Shown here in pieces: positions 59,216 through 64,000 of a stretch of DNA of 64,000 nt. This DNA is from Sciurus carolinensis. Lineage: Eukaryota > Chordata > Mammalia > Rodentia > Sciuridae. The notes beneath the pieces are model-generated. The model did not search any database. It worked only from the letters and a program-made list of their open reading frames with translations, and had not been told where the DNA came from. Made by a program: the position numbers and the translations under genes. Where the stretch lies: assembly GCF_902686445.1 (NCBI RefSeq), contig NC_062222.1, positions 46,419,292 through 46,483,291 of the forward strand, in the 5' to 3' direction. Within the stretch, counting starts at the first letter, position 1, and every line of letters begins with the position of its first letter.

Positions 59216-61735
59216 CAACCTTTAAAATGAACAGTTCATATGGGCACCACTTAAAAGCTCCACCTACCATCTGTAGTAGTATATACTCACAGCCTGCAGA
59301 CATGGCTGTAGCAGACACTTGCTTCCCTTGATGTCTAAAGTTGCAAAACAACATCATCCCAGCTCTATGTAAGCTCATAAAGCTGGATGAAAAAATTATA
59401 CTTGAAGTTCCTATCCATCTCTCAGCTTTTCATGTCAAAAATTATATACTTCCTCCAATTTGTCTCAATTCCAAGCTTTTCTGAAACAAACAACTGACTA
59501 GAATTTGTAAATGAGCTCTATTCTTCATCACGAAGGTCATTCTTTAGGAAAAAAGAGGGATTTGGCTTCTGGTGTCTTGGTCACTGCACAAATATGTCTC
59601 CAATTTAAGGGTACGGTGGCAAAAAGAAGCTGACAATTACAGAACTTTGTAAGTTTCTCAAGTGCTGCCACTTAAACCATTGCCTAAGACACTAAGTCCA
59701 GTAGAAAAGATCCAGTTGTTTGCAGTTACCATATATTTAAATCTAGTGACAACTCAAATCAATAGTGATTTGGACCAAAATATTTTTTTCTGACAAATTA
59801 ATGACTGCTAGTCACAAGATTTAAGCAGTCCTTAATGAGAACAAATTGAGAAATCTAGGAACAACAGAGCAAGCAATATAAAACAAATTAGAATAGGAGA
59901 TTTGGAGTACAAACTGAATAAACAAAATGAAAAAAAAAATTAGCAACAGCAATTACTATCTTGACCAAGGGGGTGGGAAAAAAGTCCTTAAGACAAATAT
60001 TCAGCAGTCTGGAAAAGTTGAATAGCTATTTATGATAGATTAAATCTGGAAGAAAAGAAAAATGGCATATGAGTTTTCTATCTGCTATGTTATCCAAAAA
60101 TTCAGCGCCTATAAAATGCAGAAATCATTCTAATTGGGCAAATATAATGCCTGTTTAATGGAACTCTAATTCAAATGCAAGCTTCCATTCTACAAGCTAT
60201 ATCATTAAAATTAATAAATTGCTGTTTAAAACAAAATCCTGCAATGTTGTTTGCATATCTGGTACTATGTGTAAGCTAAAAGGAGTAGAAATCAGATCTT
60301 TGGTTGTTTTTTGTTTTCTGGTTTTTGTTTGTTTTGTTGTTGCTTTCTTATAACATCTACATCAGAGTTTTATTTATTAACTACCCTGGTGGGATCTACT
60401 TTCAACAGACAAGAGATAACATTTGAATTTAAAAAAAAAAAAAAGGAGAGTAGTGCAAAAAGAAAAATTATCAAGCAAATATTAAGACTAGAGAAAATTT
60501 TTAAGCCTTCATAACTACACCTTAAGGGAATAGGCCTAACCCCTGTGGTTATAGAAAACAAAGATAAATTACAGATAGTTTAAGAAAGAAGAAGAAAAGT
60601 GCAGAGAAGCTCCTGCCAAGAAAACCAGAGTGAGTAAGCATGTATTTTATCTTGATATCTACCATTTGGCAAAAATGGAAAATCCTTGTTGAACAGTGGG
60701 ATGAATAGACGCACCACAAACATGGTGAGGGTCATGCATAATGCAGAATACAGACGCTAACAGACTCACACAAGGACACTTCCATTTATTTTTCATGGGC
60801 CTTGGAAATTGATCTCTAAAGTGGTCCCATGTGAATGTCTCCTTGGCCCAGCAAATCTCTGAGAGCACTTTGATTTTCTTTGCATCCAGAATGAATCTAT
60901 CCATTGTGGCTATACCTCTTAATTGACAAAATGAAGAGAAGAAAAAGAAGCCAAGTTTCTGATTAAATGAATGTGCCAGAACTCTGAATTATGGAAGCCC
61001 TCTTGCAAACCCCAAATGGATCTTATGATTTTTCTAGGACTAGTTTAAAAAAAAAAATGAAAGAAATGCCCAATGGGACCAAGCCCAAAAATCCAGTACT
61101 GAAATGAATTGCAACAGGATTTCTTCCTAAGCTCTCCAAGCAGAATCACTTTACCTTCCCCAGACACAAGCCAGAGAACTTTCTCATTATCCTGTGTCAT
61201 TCATCCCTGTCATGTCCTCTGCATTGCACTCCCCTTCGAGTACTTCATTCCTTAGAAACTACCTATGTACTTGGAATTACATAACTTTGGAGCCAACTGG
61301 AGTCAGGAAGGGAGAATATCTAGGTCAGTGAGTAAAGTAAAATGTTGCCCTTGCGCTAAATAAAATGAGGAAGTCAATATCCTACATGGCTGGCAGGAGT
61401 GGCTGGGGTGGTGGAAGGTGGAGGTTTTAGTTCTGAACATTTCCAATGTCTCCTCGTGTGAGGTTCACAACTTGGAAATCACTCCCACTGACTACACACA
61501 GGGTCATACTGGCCCACCAGAAGCTCTTGAAAAGAGATATTTGACCACTATAATTGCAAATTTCATATAAGTGAAGATTGGCTAGCCCTGAGTTTAGTTC
61601 TGGCACAGAGATAAAAAAAAAAAAAAAAAAAAAAAGCAATATAAATACTTCTTCTTTAGAACAGTTGAGAGCAAGCCTTTCCTTTATTCCAAAATCTCAT
61701 TGGAATGACAGAAAAACAAAATTTAAGATATGAGT
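59216..61735. other. Intergenic stretch without assignable genes
   Basis: AT-rich unique-looking sequence with A-runs at 60430-60443 and 61613-61635. I checked the minus strand for terminal exons of EGF, the expected neighbour, and saw none. Confidence 0.5.
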
Positions 61736-61738
61736 ATG

Positions 61739-61940
61739 TGTGCTGGTACTGTGGCAATGCCTGTGATCCCAGCAAGCCTGTGCCCTCCTGAGGCAGGAGG
61801 ATAGCAAGTTCCAGGTCATCCTCAGCAACTTTGCAAGAACCTGTCTCAAAATTAATAAATTAAAAGGACTAAGGATGTAGGCCAGTGGCAAAGTGCTCCT
61901 GGATTCAATCTCCAGCACTAAAAATAAATAAAAACAAAAT
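61739..61940 (+). mobile_element. B1-dID type SINE
   Basis: 'gtgctggtactgtggcaatgcctgtgatcccagc', 'cctcagcaactttgcaagaacctgtctc', ID half 'gactaaggatgtaggccagtgg', (AAAT)n tail. Diverged and missing part of the left half. Confidence 0.88.
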
Positions 61941-62447
61941 ATGAAAACCTGCTTTAAGAGGATAATTCATACTGTTTTCTGGAATATTTTAATTTGACAG
62001 GCACAGGCAGGGCTCACACAAACATCAGAAACAGGTTTAACTTCACAGGGTAAACAGGGGTCAAAGGAAATCAGAACCATGCCAATTATATTTTGGCATT
62101 TCCTATCAGAAAAATTACACAAATGCAAGATGCATAAAATTTAGTTTTATGAGCCATTTACATAAAAGTAATCAGGGAGTTTTAGTGACTCCTGCTGTAG
62201 TGATATTTTAGATTTTCAACTACTCGATCTACCCACAGTTCTTGCCAAAAGGGCCCATCAAGGTGCCCATGTTTACATCGTTTATCTTTGTTCCTCTGCC
62301 AATGACTAACTGGACCAGGAAAACCACCTGATCTAGGGTGAGCAAATCCAACAGCTGGACCCAGAGAATAAAATTGCCTTTTCCCAGGAAGTTGGAATTG
62401 GGAAACTGGGAAACTGAATCAGCTGTAGCCTGATTCATTCACTCTTC

Positions 62448-62575
62448 AGTGTGACCTGTGGACAGGCAGCATCCATGTTGACTGGGAACTTGTTAAAAAT
62501 GTTGACTCCCCCTGCAGACCTACTGAGTCATGATTTGAATTTTAACAGAATCCCCCCAGGTAACTTCGTGGATGT
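62448..62575. mobile_element. hAT-Charlie (MER5-like) remnant
   Basis: 'gggaacttgttaaaaatgttgactcccc', 'cagacctactgagtcatgatttgaattttaacagaatccccccagg' follows the MER5 consensus order. Confidence 0.6.
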
Positions 62576-64000
62576 TAAAGATGGAGAGACACTAAGCAGG
62601 ATTGCGATGGGGTTGTATGGAGTTTGCAGTAGGTTGGCTTCATGGCACAATGGAACACGGGCAAACAAAAGGTATAAAAAAAATCATAAATTTCATGCAA
62701 AGGCACTTTGCCAAGAAAAGAAGAGCAGAACAGACCTGCAGAGAGGTGCAGAGACAAGAGGCCTGGGGTGAAGGAATGAGGGAGCAGCCCCAACTTCCTA
62801 GGCTCCTCCCCATCCCCTTAGGACTCAGGGATATTTCATTTAACATTGGATTGATGTCTGGTAAACTGTGGTAATGTTACAAGCAACATCCTTAGGGCAG
62901 TTAACTCCAGTGGGGGGTTAATGCTAATCCCTAATTGTTTCCATATATAGACCCTTCTGTGTCATATAATTTCTATCAAAACTTGAAGGAGAAGGAGAAG
63001 GGGAAGCAGTTCAGTGTAAAAGAAGAAATAAACTGCTTGGTACTCTCCAGGATTTGGGCCATAGCTGGAATCCAGTACTCAGTTTGGGCAACTTGCTTTA
63101 GAAAGGATGCTGCTATATTGGAACCAGGCCTCCAAAGGAGCACTGGCCTAGTTTGACACTATATCTACAAAGTCTGAAAACATAATGGAGGAATGGGCAA
63201 CAGAAGCAGTAATAGTTGACATTCAGAAGAGAAAACTTTCTGGAGACATGTCTTGAAATAAGGACATGCTATTTTAAATATTTAAAGAATTGGTCTCCTT
63301 GAAGTCAGAGTTAGCCCAATGAACGGCTATGATAACTCACCATAGGAAGAAATTCCTCCCAATTCCAACAGCATCATGGTTGTCCTGTGATGTACCAAGT
63401 CCCTTGTTCCTACAAGGGTTAAATCACAAACTGAAGCCAGAGGACTCTCTTCAGAGAGGTGGAAGAGGAAACTCTATCCAGCATTACTAGGTGGCCTTTG
63501 GTACATGTCATCTCTCAGATTCTCCAATTGCAGGGCCAGGATCATAAAGGCTCTTCTCTCTTGTATGGTGCAGTCCCTGAGGTCCAGATTTTTCATTCCT
63601 CTTATTCTCTGAGTACTTTGCTAAGTTTTACAACAGTGTTTGAACAAGAAGATGGTAACAATTATGTAGGAATAAAAGTCATTTGGAATCCAAGAAACAA
63701 ATTGAAAGAAAACTATGATTTTTGAAATGATAAAGGAGCAAAGCTGGTTCTGAGAGTTATAATATGGTAGAGAACTGAAAAGTTGTTAGAGTCAGAGAAC
63801 TTTAAAGCCAGATTGTGAAAGCTTCTGCTTCCTGCCATTTGTTATCTTGATTTTTCTATTTTAATTCCTTAAAAGTTATCCTTATCCATTATCTCATGAA
63901 TACAAGAAGTACAGACAGTTTCATTATAATTTCCAGCTCAGGAAAAACATATGCACTGCTGTATGAACCTGCTTAATAATTTAGCAAACACAAAAGAGCA
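62576..64000. other. Intergenic stretch to the window end, unassigned
   Basis: No supported gene or repeat. The overlapping short frames at 62575-62874 on both strands show no domain. Confidence 0.5.

Noticed and set aside
59216..64000. 3' exons of EGF, the convergent neighbour of ELOVL6 in mammals
   Set aside because: No minus-strand frame shows EGF-like cysteine patterns or the EGF cytoplasmic tail. The gene probably lies beyond the window.
1..64000. CRISPR array, operon structure or other prokaryotic system
   Set aside because: The window is clearly mammalian: split ELOVL6 exons, SINE/LINE/LTR content, and no regularly spaced direct repeats.

Overview
This is a piece of a mammalian nuclear genome, almost certainly from a squirrel-family rodent (Sciuridae: ground squirrel, marmot or tree squirrel type). 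The evidence is the repeat content. Many SINEs carry the tRNA-Ala-derived ID module ('ggggctggggatatagctcag ... ccccagcacc'), alone or fused behind a B1/7SL-like left half ('gtggtgcatacctgtaatccc ... cagcctcagcaactta'). That dimer is typical of Sciuridae. L1 3' ends of matching style and mammal-wide MIR, L2 and ERVL-MaLR elements are also present.

The only protein-coding gene I can support is the 3' half of ELOVL6, the ER fatty-acid elongase that extends C12-C16 acyl-CoAs to C18. It lies on the + strand. Positions 1-19464 are intron. An internal coding exon lies at 19465-19616 (50 whole codons plus two split ones). A 6.4-kb intron follows, and the last coding exon is 26035-26459 (140 residues, with the HWYHH histidine box, then TAG). 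A long 3' UTR starts at 26460 and probably runs to a poly(A) signal at 31530. The 5' coding exons lie upstream of the window.

From about 31.55 kb to 64 kb the window is intergenic and dense in repeats. MaLR LTRs cluster at 32.2-34.1 kb. A decayed near-full-length L1 (about 34.1-39.94 kb) is followed by 1.2 kb of non-L1 sequence that ends in its own AATAAA and poly(A) tract. Scattered MIR, L2, SINE and LTR fragments come next. A younger L1 3' half (56.29-58.60 kb) is nested inside an older L1 and itself holds a SINE and a short L1-tail insertion. The last 5 kb is mostly unassigned. In mammals EGF lies downstream of ELOVL6 in convergent orientation, but I see no EGF exon here.

Nothing here looks like a new gene system. 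The most checkable points are insertions with clear target-site duplications, a small TTAA-flanked element with inverted termini, the L1-adjacent polyadenylated segment, and one intronic ORF. Repeat family names were assigned by eye from remembered consensus features, so element boundaries are approximate unless a target-site duplication fixes them.
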